Counted from the first letter of the stretch, positions 34,701-49,460 are shown. The stretch: DNA of 64,000 bases from Mesodorylaimus sp. YZB2_4 (GCA_030248295.1 JASANH010000138.1:558001-622000); one strand, 5' to 3'. Numbers and translations: made by a program. The notes: generated by a model from the sequence alone, not told the origin.

Positions 34701-37700
34701 CAGCAATTTTTGGCTTGGCATGCTCGATTAGCCGATTGGGGGATCCGATCTTTGACTGTAAACTGTACCGCGGGGTCCCCTATGTCCTCGCTCAATCTAG
34801 GCACCATCTTCGTGCCCATTTGTCTCATCAGCGAGGCTTGACCAGGCGGGTCATTTCTAATTAGGCGGAAAAGAAGAGCCTAATGCATCTTTTCAACCGC
34901 GCGCGCCGCCCAAGAAGAGACCGTGTGCACATGGTATGCCATTCTAGAAGACGAATAGCTAAGACGGTTTCCGAGATCTCAACTGGCCACCCGTCGGAGC
35001 CACTTGAATGACTCGGCTTCGGTTACAGCACAGCCAAAAAGCAGATGGAATCCAAATGCGATCGGCCCGTGTGGGCAGGTACGAAAAGCGCTCTGACAAG
35101 AAATGAAATACATTGGTTTGTGATAGAAAAAGAGGGCTATTAGACGCTGGTTCTTTTGTATTGGTGAGGCTCGAGTCATCGTCTTGGACTAGTGAGCGGC
35201 AGCTGGTCAAAGGAATAGGCCGTTCGTCAAACGGAGACGTTTTCACGCTTGGTCAGGCATCGAGCCCTTTTTCCTTTCGTTTTCCTTCGCAAATTACCTC
35301 GCCGCCCATCATATTTGTTTGGTGGGCCCGCCCAGGGGATGGAGTAATCCGTGAATGCTTTCCCCACTTTGCTTACGCTTAAAAACTTTTTTGGGTGCGT
35401 AAGACAAGATAGCTGCTCGCCTTATCAGTTCCTTTACATGACTTGTTGAGTCGAACGTTGCATGCTTTTTTGTAAAACGCGCTTTCTGCCTTGTATGTAG
35501 CGTCTGCGTGCTTGCGGCATGCACGCTGTCGAAAGGATAAGAATGTGCCATAACTTGCGTCGCCGCGCTGAGCCGTGCAGGACATTCTCCGTTACATAAG
35601 GACAGTTTCTTGCCTTGGTTCGGACGTAGGTAGGGATGGTCTAATGCTTTGATTGGATCGTCAACTTGATGAAGACGCGACGATCGTTTGCTTAGTCGCC
35701 AAATTTTCCGCTTTTCGGTGCACATGACGAAGGGGCGTGGGCTGGGGTTCATTGGAGCGTTCTTCTCTTTTCGGCGAGCTACCGGTCGTACAGACGCTCG
35801 CTTATTAAATAAACAAATAAAGTCAGTCTTAATTCGATAAATGGCATCTGTCTGTGGCTTCGACCTGTCCACCGAGGCAAGGCTAGGCAAGAAGGGGCGT
35901 CACTGGGCGAGCCGTCTGTCCGTCTGTTGTTCTTCACGAGCAGCATACCTTATTGGGAGAGGATTTTTCGTTGATTCGTCACAACAGCACTTTCCACTTT
36001 GAATTATTGATACAAGGCGTGATCTAAGGTAAATAGAGACGCCGTACCGTGCGTGCGTCCGATACTGTTAATCGTCGCTCCGTCAGTCGGGGCCACGCCA
36101 TTCATTGCTCGAGCGCAGGCAGTCAATTTGCTAATTATGATCAAAACGATTGACTGAACCTCGCTGCGTCTGGTGGTCAAACATCGGAATCGTTTGCGGT
36201 TCGGGTTTTTATGCTTTTTTCCTTTTGCGGTGCTCGACAAAGCGTAGACTCTGCTGGGCATCTGAGTTTTGGGAGAGTGCTAGTGGGACAGCGCATCAGA
36301 GTTGCGACCACTTAGACGTTCTTTGCATATCTTAGGTGTGAATCTTGCACCCCGGCGTGGCGTTCTTCCAATGCGCCACTTATCTTTGCTTCTTTTCCTC
36401 CATCGTCTCTTTGCATCCACCAATCTCAATTTGTTCCATTGGCATGGTAGGGATTCAAAAACAGCAGCTCGGCCCAAATGACCTTTCTTTCAAAGCTCCT
36501 TCGGGATCCTCTAATGTTGGCGTGTGAAAGTGAAAGGAGCAATGAGGTATAGGTGAAAAAAATGAAAGGTAGAAACCGAGCGCGTAGTGATTTGGTGGAG
36601 GAAAATTACTCAAGGCCGATCCGTTTTCGTTTTCCGGCGACGGACGCGGCGTCTGTTCATAAGATGAGGCGCCTAGTTTTAAGTAGGAAATAGAAACACA
36701 AATCGGCTTTGGTTTTCGTACCTGCGAACAAACTGGCGTCTACGATTCGCCAGCTTCGCATTTCATTATTCTGCTCACTCTTCAAAGCCCTCCTTTTTCT
36801 CCCTCTTGTAGTTCAGACTGTCGAACCTGTGTCACGCTCCTGATTTCGATGGAGGATTTGCAGAGTCCAAAGTGCTTCCATGAATCCTTTGGTTTGACGT
36901 GTCTCTCGCCTATTCTTCAATCGACAGCTTTTCTAGGCGAGTGACTTAGAATGGGGTAACGTTAGTCTCGATTCTTCGCTTGACTAACTTCGAATATGGC
37001 AAGGAAGATTTAAGTTTTTCTATCCAGAACTCGTAATATGATGGACTCTTTTCGGCATCTTTTCTCCCATCGTACTGTAAAAAAGTGACAAAAACTTGAG
37101 AAATCGCCTCGAGCCATTCTAGGCGACTAGGAGTACTGTAGACGGTTAGTTAGTAACTTTATTGTCACTCGGCCGTGTATCCTTCAAGGACGACAATGAT
37201 GAATGAGATGAGCGGTAGGCCCTGTTGGGTGGGCCTCAAATGATGAGAGAAAGCGGTATGGAGTAGATGTTATTTTTTGCATGAGGGAACGGGTTCGTCA
37301 TGCGACTGTGTCTATTCCCAAAAAGGCTACGGCTTGCACTCGTATCGTTCCTGTTGCCAACAAAGCCGGTTCTGATTCGGTCGTCGGAAACGGTTAACTG
37401 AGTACGTGGGACATCCAATGTGCTCGTCTTCGTACCAGCCAGTGCTGTCGTAGAAGGTCGTAGCCAAATCGGCTGCGGACAGCTTTTGTAAGCGGAATTG
37501 CTTTCTTTTCCGAATATGGTATTTCGGACTCATTTCGAAAGTAATAGACCTCCGAACGGGATTGCATCGGAGGACATCAAAAATGTTTGTCGCACTAAAT
37601 AATAATCCAGACCTGTTTTTGGAAAGGTGGACATAGTGCGTTCAAAGCCGCTGCCATCCGCACGCAACGATAGACTGGTGTAAAATTGAAAAAGTGCAAA

Positions 37701-39633
37701 GTTTATTATTTTTCTGATGATCAGTCTGAATTGCCTTAGTCACGAAAGCCTGAATGAATTCAATGTAATCTTGAGCGAAAGACAGGATTTCTTTCGAGTG
37801 ATTGCGCGCACTTGTCATCGCGTTTGCGAGTCCCTTGCCTTTTATGGTAATCCGAGCCACCATCGTTGTTGGTAATCCTAACCTCTCATCTTTTTCTTTT
37901 CCCCGCCGTGACTGCCGTTTGAATAGGGAGGGCGAAAGCAAGGCGATGAAAGTATAAAGCTCGTGTCCTGACTCATTTCCTTGCCTGTCTGCCTACATTG
38001 GCGTTCATTGAATGGACTCGATTTGAGGATCAGTCAGCGCGGCCAAAAATGGCCATGCGACACACGTTCACACGGCGTATTTCCGTTTTTCTTATGCTCT
38101 CGTCGACTTAGGTATTGTTAGCGTATTCGCATTTCCGCTTCTCATTTTCTTCGCCAGCTTCGCATTCCGTGCCCGTCATTACAACACTTTCATAAAGGCA
38201 CCCAGTTCGGGCAGTGGGTCAGTGAAAAATCATCATCCATCCTGGCCCTTCACCAAGATGCCTTCTTGCGAGTCGTGTATGCAACATGACAGAGTCAATT
38301 TACAAACAGATCGACCTCTCCTTGTTGATCCATTCATCCTTGCACTTGCAACAATCATCTTCACCGCCGACAAACTCGACACGCCCCGGGCAATTTTCAA
38401 GAGTCACAATGAAAAGATGGTTTGGACGATTCGCTCTGCTGCTTTTGCTCTTCATCGTACTACGTCTACTCCTAGTGCGTTTCTTTCTGCACGACGGAAA
38501 CGCGACTTCATTCATAAACCGACTCCAATGACGACCTATTCGAAGAATGTCACATTAGTCATAATAGGGTAGCTATCCTGGCCGCCCCTTCTTCAGGTGT
38601 GTGTCCTCCACGTGCGCCCTACCAAAGCCGAAATTGGCCTCGCACTCGACTCGGAAGTTCAAATCAGGTAAATCGTCGATGCTCGAGCCCACCCGCCCTT
38701 TTCCCTAAGCCGTCGTGGGAACGTTATCGTTCAGTCGTGTTTCCTAGGCTCCTTTTCATACTGTCGACCTCCCGGGATGTTTCTTGATTGTTTTCTACAC
38801 GAAAATACGAAAGGCCAGCCCCGGTGGCGCGTGGTTTATGAAGGTGTGATGGATCGGATTGCTGGCCGCCCTTGCCAGTGCTTGCGCTTCAGGGCGCGGT
38901 ATCTCGTGGCTTGTCATTGATCATAGTCAAGTTTATGGCATTTTCTCAAGTTTCTCAACTTGTTGTAAGCTGGCAGTGCAGATCGGATCACCTTGCCCCG
39001 CAACTTCCCTAGACCATGTTTCAGAAACTAAATCCACCTTCTACCGTTACATTATTTTATAAACATACAAAACGCGTGTCCATTAGCCATTCGAATGTAG
39101 CGTGTGATGTGAGGACTCGAAGGATTTTCAAATTTCCCGCATCTCCCTAGCTTTTCTCCTTTGATTGGCCACCATCCTCTCACGGCGGGGCGGGGCCTTG
39201 CGCTGTTGGTCGCGACGCCCCCTGAGCTACTCTCCAAGCCCGTCATATGGAAGTGAACGAGCCTCGGCGATGGTCGTTTCGATTTTGATGTCCTCGAGTC
39301 GAGTTTACTTCCAGGCACCCGACCAAGTTGCCTTCTCGCGAACAAAGAAGATGGGTCGTGGAGGTAGCTGTTAGACGCTCTGCCTGCCTACTGTCGCCTC
39401 GCCTAAGAAGAAGCTAACGATTTTTCTTGGACCAATCGTCTTCAAGACCGCCTCTGCTTCTTTGCGCGGTCGTCTTAGAAAGAACCTTAGCTTACTGTAG
39501 AAACGCGTTAGCTTATTGAAAATGGCCGATTCGTCTTAAAAGAGACTTACAAACGGTGTTTTCTTTTAAGGTGTCAATAGAAACTCGGCGTTTCGTTGAT
39601 TCAGCTTGACGTATCTTCCCTTCTATTCATATT
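31793..39633. other. 7.8 kb gene-free region upstream of Prospero
   Basis: No conserved exon, RNA gene or transposon domain is recognised. The size and position before a developmental transcription factor suggest it may hold enhancers and untranslated 5' exons of Prospero, but this is inference. TACTGTA words occur near 31853, 31905, 32530, 34431, 37076, 37135 and 39495. Confidence 0.4.
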
Positions 39634-42600
39634 ATGTCCGCTGGTCTCCCAGCGTCGGCCACTGGCAGCAGTTTATTCCCGAATTTACCTCGTTCAGTCG
39701 TCTCGAATTCTTCGTCTTCGGTCACTGCTCTTCTCCAGCAACAGTTAGCACCTGCGGGCAACTTGTCCGGTTCGGGCCCCGGATACGGCTCCACTTATCC
39801 ACCTCCGAATTCATTTTTGGGCAATCCGTACTTCGCAGCAGCAGCCGCCGCCGCAGCTGTCTCGTCATCTCCGGGCTCCTCTCCGTTCACTGGTTTCTTG
39901 AATCTGGAGAAACACTCTCAGCAACATCAAAGGATCAAACTAAAGCGAACTCGACAACGCGTCGACGCGGGTGAACCTCGGAACACGTACAGTAGCTTTA
40001 TCCCGGCTTATCAGAAAGCACCCTCGGCCTCGACTTCTACCACCCCCACATTGCGTCCACCAGCATCCGACTCCTCCACGAAACAAGCCGACGCAGCGGA
40101 GTCGTTATTTCCTGGCTCATTCTTCCTGTCTCAACAGCAAGACTCGAGTAATTCGTACGTGCACAATTTACTTCGAGGAATGCATTTCCAGCAACCTGGT
40201 ACTGAATCCGCTGTCTACCAATCCTCGAATGGCGATAAATCGAAGGATTTCGGCGATAGCGAGTGGGCGGCCACTGGCTCGCTGAAGACAAGCGGGACCG
40301 AGTCAGTGGATGGCAAAGGCGACAAGGTGACGAATGGAACTGCAGTGAAGAGAACGTCCGAGGAAGCAACCGAAGAAGCCGAAACAGAAGATGCATGCCC
40401 GGCCAAGAAGAGAATTTGCTCAGATGAAGAAGTGGAAAATGGTTCCGGGTTGGAGAATGGTAAGAAGACAGGGTCGCCAACTTCTGGCACAGTCAATGGA
40501 AACGAAGTGACGGCGAATCGATCAAAGCGCAAACAGTACCAGCCGCAGCAGTTGGACGTCAATACGACCGGGCAGAGTGCGGGCAATGGAGAACGTGACG
40601 AGGAAGAACAAGCCGCCGATCCGCTGCTTCTCTCAATGACAACCACTGATTTCGACAATTCCGATAATGAAGAATCGGATGGAAAGAGTTTGAGCGACGA
40701 TGAAGATGAGCTGACATCGCCTGTGGCCAACGAGAGTCGAGTTGTGAAAGGTGATCAAAAACGTGGCGGGAACGAAGAGCATGACGTGGAATCGGGCGAA
40801 GACGGTCTGGATGGTGACATGGACGAGGGGCTGGAGGACGGAGATCGAATGGAGATGCAAAAGATGGAGCGCATGCAAAGTCTTATGTTAATGCATCAGC
40901 GCTATGTGGAAATGTTGACCGCCTCACAACAACAGCAGCAAAAGCAGCAACAAGACCAGCGGGCCCGTGGAAATGAGAAAGAGGAAAGTGGTGGGGAGAA
41001 AGGAATCGAGACCAAGTCGGCAACTCTTGTGCCCAACGGCAATGACGGTCGAGCAGACACCAAGACGGTGCCACCTGTCATGAAGGAAGTGAAAACTATT
41101 TCAGAAGCCCTCAAATCCGATCTGTACACGTCGGTGTGCAATATCGTCGATGAATGGGTGGAAAGAATGCAAAAGTGCGTGCATGCTGAAGCCGCCCGTC
41201 TGCACGCCGCCCAGCTTTTCGGCCAGCAACAAGCAGCGCCTCCACCATTCGGACGACACGTACCGCCAGCTTGGGCTTCCCAAATGGAAATTCAGAATTC
41301 GAACCAACGGCCCGCCGTTGCGAGTGCGCCCGTTCTGGGCCCCAATCCAATGAATCCACCGGCAACAGGACAACCGTTGTTTGGACCACCGCCGCTTCCT
41401 GCCGCGAGTCAAAGCCAAGAGAATTCGAGTGGCCTCTCCTCGACGACGGCTAGTGGTCAGCGGCCACAGTTTTATTTCAATCCGTTCTACTACCATTCTT
41501 TCCCGTACGCTTCCGCTGGTTTGAACTTCGCCGCTGCAGCAGCCGCTGCTGCCGCTTCTGGTCAGCAAGGCCCGCCGTCAGCCACGTTTTTGACTTCTCC
41601 AACTGCTCCAACAACGGCTTCTAATCCGGCTGCGACACCTTCGACAATCTTCCCGTCGTTTCCAACCGCAGTGGGAGGCAGTGGCGCTGGGGGATCGAAC
41701 CTAGCCAATCAGACGACACCATCGCCGTACATGGGTCTGAATCTCAGTCACAAAAGTGGATCCGGATCGAGCAATAAGACCGTGTTGGATGACGTATCAC
41801 CGACGTCTAATTCTTTGCCAATGGCTCGAAAAAAGCGCAGCAAGGTTACCGATACTCGAGTGACAAAACTTAGCTTCCGTAGCGACGATCTCGGACAGTT
41901 GCACGCGGCTGCGGCTGCGGCTGCAGCGGCCGCTCATCAGCTCCGAGGATCGCCGGCCACCAGTGCTGGTAGCTTTTTCGCTACCGGAGCTTATCCCCCG
42001 ACTTTGCTACCGCCCCATCTGCTGAACCCCCATCATCATCAAAGTCCGTTCGCTACGGGATCTAGCAACGCTTTGGGAGCCAGCGGTGGGCGTGGAAGCA
42101 GTAACTTCGATGATAGCGATTTGGGAGCCGTCAGTCCGGACAACTCGGATGGAACAGGATCGGAAATGACGCCTTATGATCCGAATATGCCTCAAAGGTA
42201 AGTTTTGTGTTGGCTGGCAAGTAGAAAGGAACCAGGGGAATTTTGACAGGCCTGTGTTACGACATATCTTGACCGTGGCTATGTTTCCTTCTTAGTGTGA
42301 CGTTGACCCCGATGCATTTGCGGAAGGCCAAGTTGATGTTCTTCTACACCCGCTATCCAAGCAGCGCCCTGCTGAAAGCCTATTTCCCCGACATCCGTTT
42401 CAACAAGAACAATACGGCCCAGTTGGTCAAATGGTTTTCGAATTTCAGGTAAGAACTGCTGGTTGTAGCGGGCGTAGGCACTGGTTAAAGTCCTAAGACC
42501 AATGCTAAATTTTGAAGAGCAGTGTTCAAATTTTTGAGCGGGTGGCAATAATTTACGATAATGCGCTGTCGCGTGCCTCACTTGCGCGATGGTTTGTTGT

Positions 42601-45600
42601 CGACATGGCACTGCTGCTTGACGATGGAATGGTTATCGATATCACAAACACTTAATTCGGGGCCCGATCGGCTCGTAGAAAACAGCTCGTTAATCATTTT
42701 AACGTCTTGCTTGTAGTCTGGGCTGTGATTGATCGATGATTGGCTAGATTAGAATCGAGTATCCTCGTAGACATTTAACGCGTCTGGGCACTGACCGAGC
42801 TGGCGACACGTTTTCGATGTTGGATGCTTTGTTGCTTGTGCCGCCTTGATTTTGGCTTATCGTCTCCGTTTTGCTTGCTCCATTAAACACGAATCGACTG
42901 GCCTTCTCTCAAGGACCCTGGGCGCCGTCTGGGTGAAACATCTTCTTCGAGACAAACGTGTTCGATCAGGCGGCAATTTTCAATCGCTTGCACACGCTCA
43001 GCACTTTAAAACGGGCATGATTGATGAGTGTGGCCGTCATATGCGCGTGTGATTAGCGCAAATTTGTGTGAGAAATTTAAAGAATTCTGTCGAGTGGAAA
43101 CGGAGATTTGTGAGGGAGGAAGGGGTCTTATCGTGCGCTGACCGCTGTCTTACTGTTGTCTCATTTGTTCGATGAGGCCGGGCTGGTACTGTCCACGCCT
43201 ATGGAATCAGGCAGGTGGTAGAGACGATGTCTTCTTTTCTCGAAGGGCCATCGGGAGCAGATTGCACTCTTGGCCATTGTGCCGACCCGACTCTTGGCTC
43301 TTGTTTGCGTTACGCTAATGTCTTGAAAATTGCTCAGGCAGCGTGTCAAGCGGTGAACACATTTTAGATTGAAATATTGGAATGGGGACTCAAGGCGGGA
43401 CTAGGCGCAGGAAATCGGGCAATCAATTTCTTGTACAAATGCGTCTCAATTTGCTTTTCTCGCTTGCTCAATCTAGTCAAGGCTCTTGGTACAAAAGGGG
43501 ACGAGAACGAAGAGGCAAATTGTCGCCTTTTCTCGAAACACCTCTTTTCAATCTGCCCACAACGCATGGCACTTAACGTACATTCGATACGTGTCATAGA
43601 GACGTCGTAAGAGGGCAGCAGCGGTTGAAAGAGGAAATTATCACTTCTTTGGCCTTATGCTCGTCTGAATCGATCTCGCTGCCCGTCGGCGTGGGGAATA
43701 AGCCAAGTAGGTGCCCACTTTTTTGGCAGCTGCAGATAAGCTCAAGTTAGTGGCACACTTTGGCGCTGGACGGCGCCCACATGCTGCTCATAAGCCTCTC
43801 CGGCTGAAAAAGCGCTGGTGCTGTGGAGTGGGTAAAGCGAGTCGTGTTACGCGTCAGTGACACGCGGGTTATTGGATGCATGTGTGACAAACAAGCTCAT
43901 TTATGTTGAGGTGGGCATTTGAGGGAGTCACTTTTGGACTGGTCTCTACGAGTGGTGGCTGTGCTGGTGGCTTGGTGGGTTTCTCATCTTGATAATGCAA
44001 GGAGGGCATGGAAGGTCGTAAACGATAGGCGGGCATTAATTGTTAATGAAATTTGCTTTCAAGATGGACGAATGTGCTCGTTTGACGGGGGAGAGTCGGG
44101 ACGTCTCCCTTGGTCGCCGTGGAGGAAGACGTAGGTTGGAGCTTCTCATCTAATAAACGTGGTCCGCAACGCACCGTTTGAAAGATTATACGCGCGGGGT
44201 CCGAACGAGCGATGGCCGATCCTTAAAGGAAATTGCCGATCCAGGTGTGTCAACATAAAGCTCTCAAGGGGTGAGCGTGGCTCCGACGGTGGTCGTTCTC
44301 TTTACTTTGGTCAAAACGGAATGGTCGAGACGATATATGAGATGAAAACGACGTCCTTGGACGCGCAGTCTTCGACCGTCTCGTGGACATTGTTCATCAA
44401 CGCGAAAGCTTTTCATCGTTTTCGCTCGAGCGCTTTTCTCTTGTTGCTTGTCTTCCGAGGACCAACGCGGCCCGTCAATCGTCGTCCAGCTTCTCCGAGG
44501 GCGTCGTTTTGCTTGTGTCCTGGCAGGGAGCTTTCTAAGCGTGTCATATAAGCCGATGAAGCGCCGACTTGGGAACAACCTACGACGATTATAGATTTTA
44601 ATCAGAAGCTACCTGGAGCGAGTCTAGGAGCCTTTATGCTGAGGGGTCGGCCGCATACGTGCACAGCATGAGAGGGCAGTCTACAGTAAGCTAGAGGTGC
44701 AAGAACACGGAGGAGCCGCCCAGGAGGAGAATTGGCCGAGCCTTACGACTAGTGGCTAATAAGAAAAGAAGCTGTTGGAATTATGGGTGGTTGGATCGTG
44801 TTTAGAAGGCATAGTGACAAAGTCAGCTTCAAGAAACGCTGCTGCTGTTGTGGAAGTTGCGCCCGCGACCAGGTGATATCTGGCAGTGCGTCTACTGTAG
44901 GCCCTTTCGGGGAATCTAAGCTGCGCTCTGGTTCATGATTTATGTAGGGTGGTAGGAAAGTATAATGACGTTTACGTAGGGCTCGGGTCGGGCAGGGCGA
45001 TTATATTTGATAATACCTCTAAGCACAGGAGACAAACTTGATTGAGTTCGGGACGGTATGCACGAATTGGGCGTAGGAATTGGACGAAAATTTGGATGGC
45101 ACACAATGGAAAGGTTGATGGAAGCGAATTTTAGAGCGCAAAGATATAGTAGAGTTGAGTGCACAAAAGAGGTCGGCGGTCGGTCTATTCCGGCCTTGCT
45201 TACTCGGATACGCTTGGCTAAGAGCGGTAATAGAGACGATCGTCGGCGAGGGGCGGTGGACCGAAAATGCGCATCACCCGCCTAAGTTCTATTATGGTCT
45301 AAGCTACATTTCCGAGAGCTGCTCCGTTATTCTAGATACCTGTTTCTGTCTGGCCTTTTGCGTCGTCGAATAACAATAATCGTCGTGGAAAACCGGGGCG
45401 CATCAGTCATTGAACTGATGCCGGTTGGCGGGTACCGTTGGCCGCAAAACTACCATTATTTTTTGCCCACTCGCCCCCGATACCCTCCTCTTCCCTTCCA
45501 TTCACTCGAAGCATTTCGAGCGCGACAAGTTTTCGTTTGCGACGTCGCCGATTGAGTCCCGCCCGCCCTCTTTGAACTCCCATTCTCTGCCGAACGGAAA

Positions 45601-47112
45601 CTCACTTCAACAGCACTAAATTTGAACAATACTGTTCGGGCCTACTGTAGGACGGGCTCACCGACGGGCAGACGTCGGCCATGTGAATGAAGAAAAGAAT
45701 GCAAGTGTACTGTCCAGGGTGGGTGGAGTGAGTACCTTCTTGGGCATAACAACACATGTCATCGTGGCATTTTGAATCTCTCGCCGCAAGCCACTTTTGA
45801 ACATGCTCGTTTTAACGCACCTGTCGAATACCGGAAGTGCACAAAACGAGGAGCCGTTCTTAGGGGCGTGGAAGCAGGATTCCCACGCTGTCTGTGTGCA
45901 ACATTTCGTGAGAGTGAATCATTAGGGCTCGGGCAGCAGCGACCCTGATCGGCCCATCTGGTGCCCGCTTTTCTTTTAACCACGCTGGTCCCAGTGAGAG
46001 ACGAAATGAAAGGGGCGAAAGTGGAGACGAGCATGTCTGTAGATAGAGATAATAAAAAGGGCACCCAGGGAGCGACGAGCGGTCAAGGCGCGACGATTGT
46101 TGTGATTGTTTATATTTGTGTTTTCCATTTTCTATTCCCGCATCCTGCCTCACGCTCCAATAAAGCGGCATAGCATGAGAGAAAATCTGCGCTGCCTTCT
46201 ATTTTAATTACACGACGCCGGATAAGGCCGTTTCCTTCCTTGACCAAAATCTGTGCAGTGTTAAATAATTACTTGGTCGGAAACGAATTGGGCTGGGACG
46301 GTGCGGTCTCGCCCAGAGGCCATCCGAGGTCACGTCTTGTCGACCTTGGATACTGTACATCTGGGATTTCTAAGCGTTTCCAATGGACTGTGCTAATGAT
46401 GTGACTAGTGGACAGAGCTGAGGGGACAAGAAAGCTCAATGGGGACTGAGATGAGGATACAGATTAGGGTATGAGCACAGGCAGACAAGCTGGTGAGTGG
46501 TACACTGTGTGATGTAGAGATGGCAGTCGGCTGGTGATCTTATACTACCCACCTTGACTACGGCGCCCAAACAGCCTAGTCCTGTTGCAGGGAGTTCTAC
46601 TACATCCAAATGGAGAAGTACGCGAGGCAGGCATTGGCCGAGGGAATCAAGACGACCAATGAGATCTACGTCAGCGTCGACTCGGAGTTGTACAAAGTTT
46701 TGAATCTGCACTATAATCGAAATAATCATATCCAGGTATGCCCACTAGGCCTCAGACGAGGATTGTGCTACGTCCTGGGCGGGGATGGTATGGTGAGCAA
46801 ACTGCTATTGGAGTACGGAGAGAAGACTCCCCTGTTACCCTTGGGGTCAAATAGGTCCTATTGGGGAGATAAGTGAGGATTGAACTGATGTGCAGTGTTA
46901 TTGCTTCCGCTATTAGTGCCCCTTCGTTTCAGGTGCCTCCGAATTTTCGAAGCGTGGTCGAGGCCACATTGAAAGAATTCTTCCTGGCGATCCAAGCCAG
47001 TCGTGATGCGGAGCCCTCGTGGAAGAAGGCTATTTACAAAATTATAGCTCGTTTGGATGATCCGATTCCGGATTATTTTAAGACGCCCAATTTCCTGGAG
47101 CAATTGGAATGA
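39634..47112 (+). CDS. pros: Prospero/PROX homeodomain transcription factor
   Basis: Four exons: 39634-42197, 42296-42448, 46591-46735, 46933-47112. Phases close to 1013 residues. Exon 1 is a long disordered region with poly-Ala runs (about residues 69-76, 633-641 and 754-765), a Gln-rich run, acidic blocks and the conserved [17 protein letters not shown] motif seen in PROX proteins. The homeo-Prospero domain fills the last 160 residues: [39 protein letters not shown], then [17 protein letters not shown] and the Prospero part ending [12 protein letters not shown]. It is a nuclear DNA-binding regulator of neural and glial differentiation in animals. The homeodomain is split by a 4.1 kb intron just before [11 protein letters not shown] 39634 is the first Met in the frame; further 5' exons may exist. 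Confidence 0.96.
42449..46590 (+). other. 4.1 kb intron inside the Prospero homeodomain
   Basis: It begins GTAAGA and ends TTGCAG. I find no nested gene or transposon domain. Open frames on both strands lack recognisable features. TACTGTA/TACAGTA words occur near 44683, 44895, 45644 and 46345. The length is extreme compared with the 50-600 bp introns elsewhere in the window. Confidence 0.6.
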
Positions 47113-49460
47113 GCATCGAAATGGACAATGATTTGGAATTCAGTATTAGCTAAGTTATGATTTGCTGGCATTGGTTAGGTGATGATTATGAAAGTGGTGT
47201 TAAGTGTCTGCTCTAACATGTATGACGCAGTGCATGACTAACCCGCTGTACAGTGTATCGTTGGCTGTGTAAGACTGCTTTAGCGTTTTATGCTTGGTGG
47301 TACTGTTCATTATCCGAACTTCGGGCGGAGGGAATCTCGTCAAGGTTGTACAGTGGATATCGAGCGAGTTATATTTTGTGCGCACAAAATATTTATTGTG
47401 TTGCCGCCTGCTATGGCGATGATTGGGAATGCTTTAGTGCACTTTGTTCGCTTTGGAGAGTCTTTGGTCGCCTTTCCTGTGATCTCCAAAGATTAGCATG
47501 TTTCGTGATGTTGTGAAGGATATCGGGAATTGAGTGTGTTTTAGGTTTGTTCGATATGTTAGGGAGATGGGCATTTGAGAGATTTTGCATGGGCATTATG
47601 TGAATGTGTCAAGGGAAGGAGATACAGTACTGAATGGCATTGACAAAAGCACGCATTACAGACGCCTAGTGATCACGTGAAAGTTCGGTGCTTGCAGTCT
47701 CCTGGAGGACCACTGCAATGTCCTTCAAATCGCAGCTTTCCGTTCTTCATCAAACGGCACTTACGGCCTCAGCTGCATGATGCAAAGGTCTTCTAGAAAT
47801 TTTTCCAATATTACATCGATGCTGTTTCAACACAGGCAGCCTCTAACTTTTGCACTGACGATGATAGTTTCAAGTAGAATTTGAGAATATGGCTTCGTAG
47901 CACTGATGAAGAAAGGCATGGAAGCTCAAGGTCGCGCTTTCTTGAGGCAAGCTGCATTACACGCAAACACCAATGGCAACCTGGCCAGTCTTAACTGTAT
48001 TCTTGGTATGCAGTATTACACGGACCTCGAGTGCATGGCCGAGGCAGCACTGTACAGCCTATCTTGAGGTCACTCAGGAGTTCAGTGGCCTTTGCGCACA
48101 GGCCGTGATCCATGGCTCTTCTGTAAGTGACCGGCATCACCATGCAGTAGCGGAACTGAACCATAATTCGATCCGCACGTACGCCTTGTCCTCATCACAT
48201 ACGCCCCCCTGAGTCAGAGCCCTTAAAAATCCTGTATGTAGCCCAGGGTCCGTCTTTTCCATACAGATTCTCTTGCCATTTTGTTGCTATCATTAAAAAA
48301 AGGCCGAAGTAGGGGCGGAGTATTAGAATATAATGATCTAGTAATAGGTACTTTTGTACAGAAACATATACGGTACGTAGGGCTGTTTTAAAATCCAGGA
48401 CACCCTTGCTTGCATCCTCGAGTCTGGCAGAGGGGACAGGGGGACAGAGTAAATCTATTTTACTGGAATAGCTCAGCGCAGCTTTTAAAAAATGCAACTT
48501 AAGGTCATAGTAAACGGTCGGCTGAATCCTTCCAGATTGACAATGCCCCCTCCCTCCCCGCTCCCCATTGCTTGAGGCAGTGGGGGGGAAATCATCCCAA
48601 CCTTCCCTTCTAGCCTGCTATTAGCCTTGGCGCTAGTGCTAACGCATGATGCCCTCGGCGGAGGTGCCCCTATTGCAGACATCAGAGGGAATCTGGCGTG
48701 AGAGCTGGTCACCTACGGCCTCGCTTATCATATCGGGAGTGCTGGCAGGCTATAGGCAAAAGCGGGATGGAAGCCCTGTGGGGGAAATGGGGCGGCACAT
48801 GAGAAAGCAATTAGAAAAGACCACTCATATGCATCCATCCCACGATCTACAGTACATACTATGCATGTCGCGCAAGAAACTGCGCGGCCGACATTATCGC
48901 GCGAAACACCAGCGCGATAATGCTCAATCGCTGTTGCAGCCAGTTGTTCTTTCATGCGCAAGTCTGGTTGAATTTTGGATTTTTGAATGCGAACTTGACC
49001 ACATTTAAAAAATAAGCGGTTTTCCGTAACATTGACCAAAAGGTGCTATTTTTATTAGCGAATGACCGAAACCTAACTTTACCCAGTGTTGCGCCGGAAC
49101 TTGACTCATCACGGAATTGTTGAAATGGTCCGCAGACGGTTGTCTGTTGCAGCCAGCCGTCCCAGACTGCGGAAGGAAACTTTACGGCTGTCAATAAGTT
49201 AGGCCTTCATAACCGATTCAGCCTTGTTGAGCTTGTCCCGAACGCCATTGTTCATTTGCGACTCATCGAGCCATATTGTCGACGGGATATCTGATCTGTA
49301 TCCCGTCATAGGCGGTAATTGTCCGATCTCAAATCGCGGCCACTACTTGGACTTAGTTGATATTTCGTGTTGGAGGAATCGATCTGCGCAGGCGCATAGA
49401 AACGAGGTCGTACTTTGATCCTTCTGTTCAGTATTAGCATCTACTCCAAATTTGCGAGAA
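47113..49460. other. intergenic region between Prospero and kinesin
   Basis: It holds the Prospero 3' UTR and the kinesin promoter. On the minus strand at about 49290-48870 there are broken coding-like strings (TIWLDESQMNNGVRDKLNK and EQLAATAIEHYRAGVSRDNV) interrupted by stops. They look like a decayed coding sequence, possibly a transposase, but I cannot name it. Confidence 0.35.

Noticed and set aside
37100..37125. Short hairpin around ATCGCCTCGAG...CTAGGCGA
   Set aside because: The stem is short and imperfect with no terminator or RNA context. Not distinguishable from chance.
48870..49290. Minus-strand strings resembling a transposase or other protein
   Set aside because: Interrupted by stops and not matched to a family I can name, so not called as a gene.
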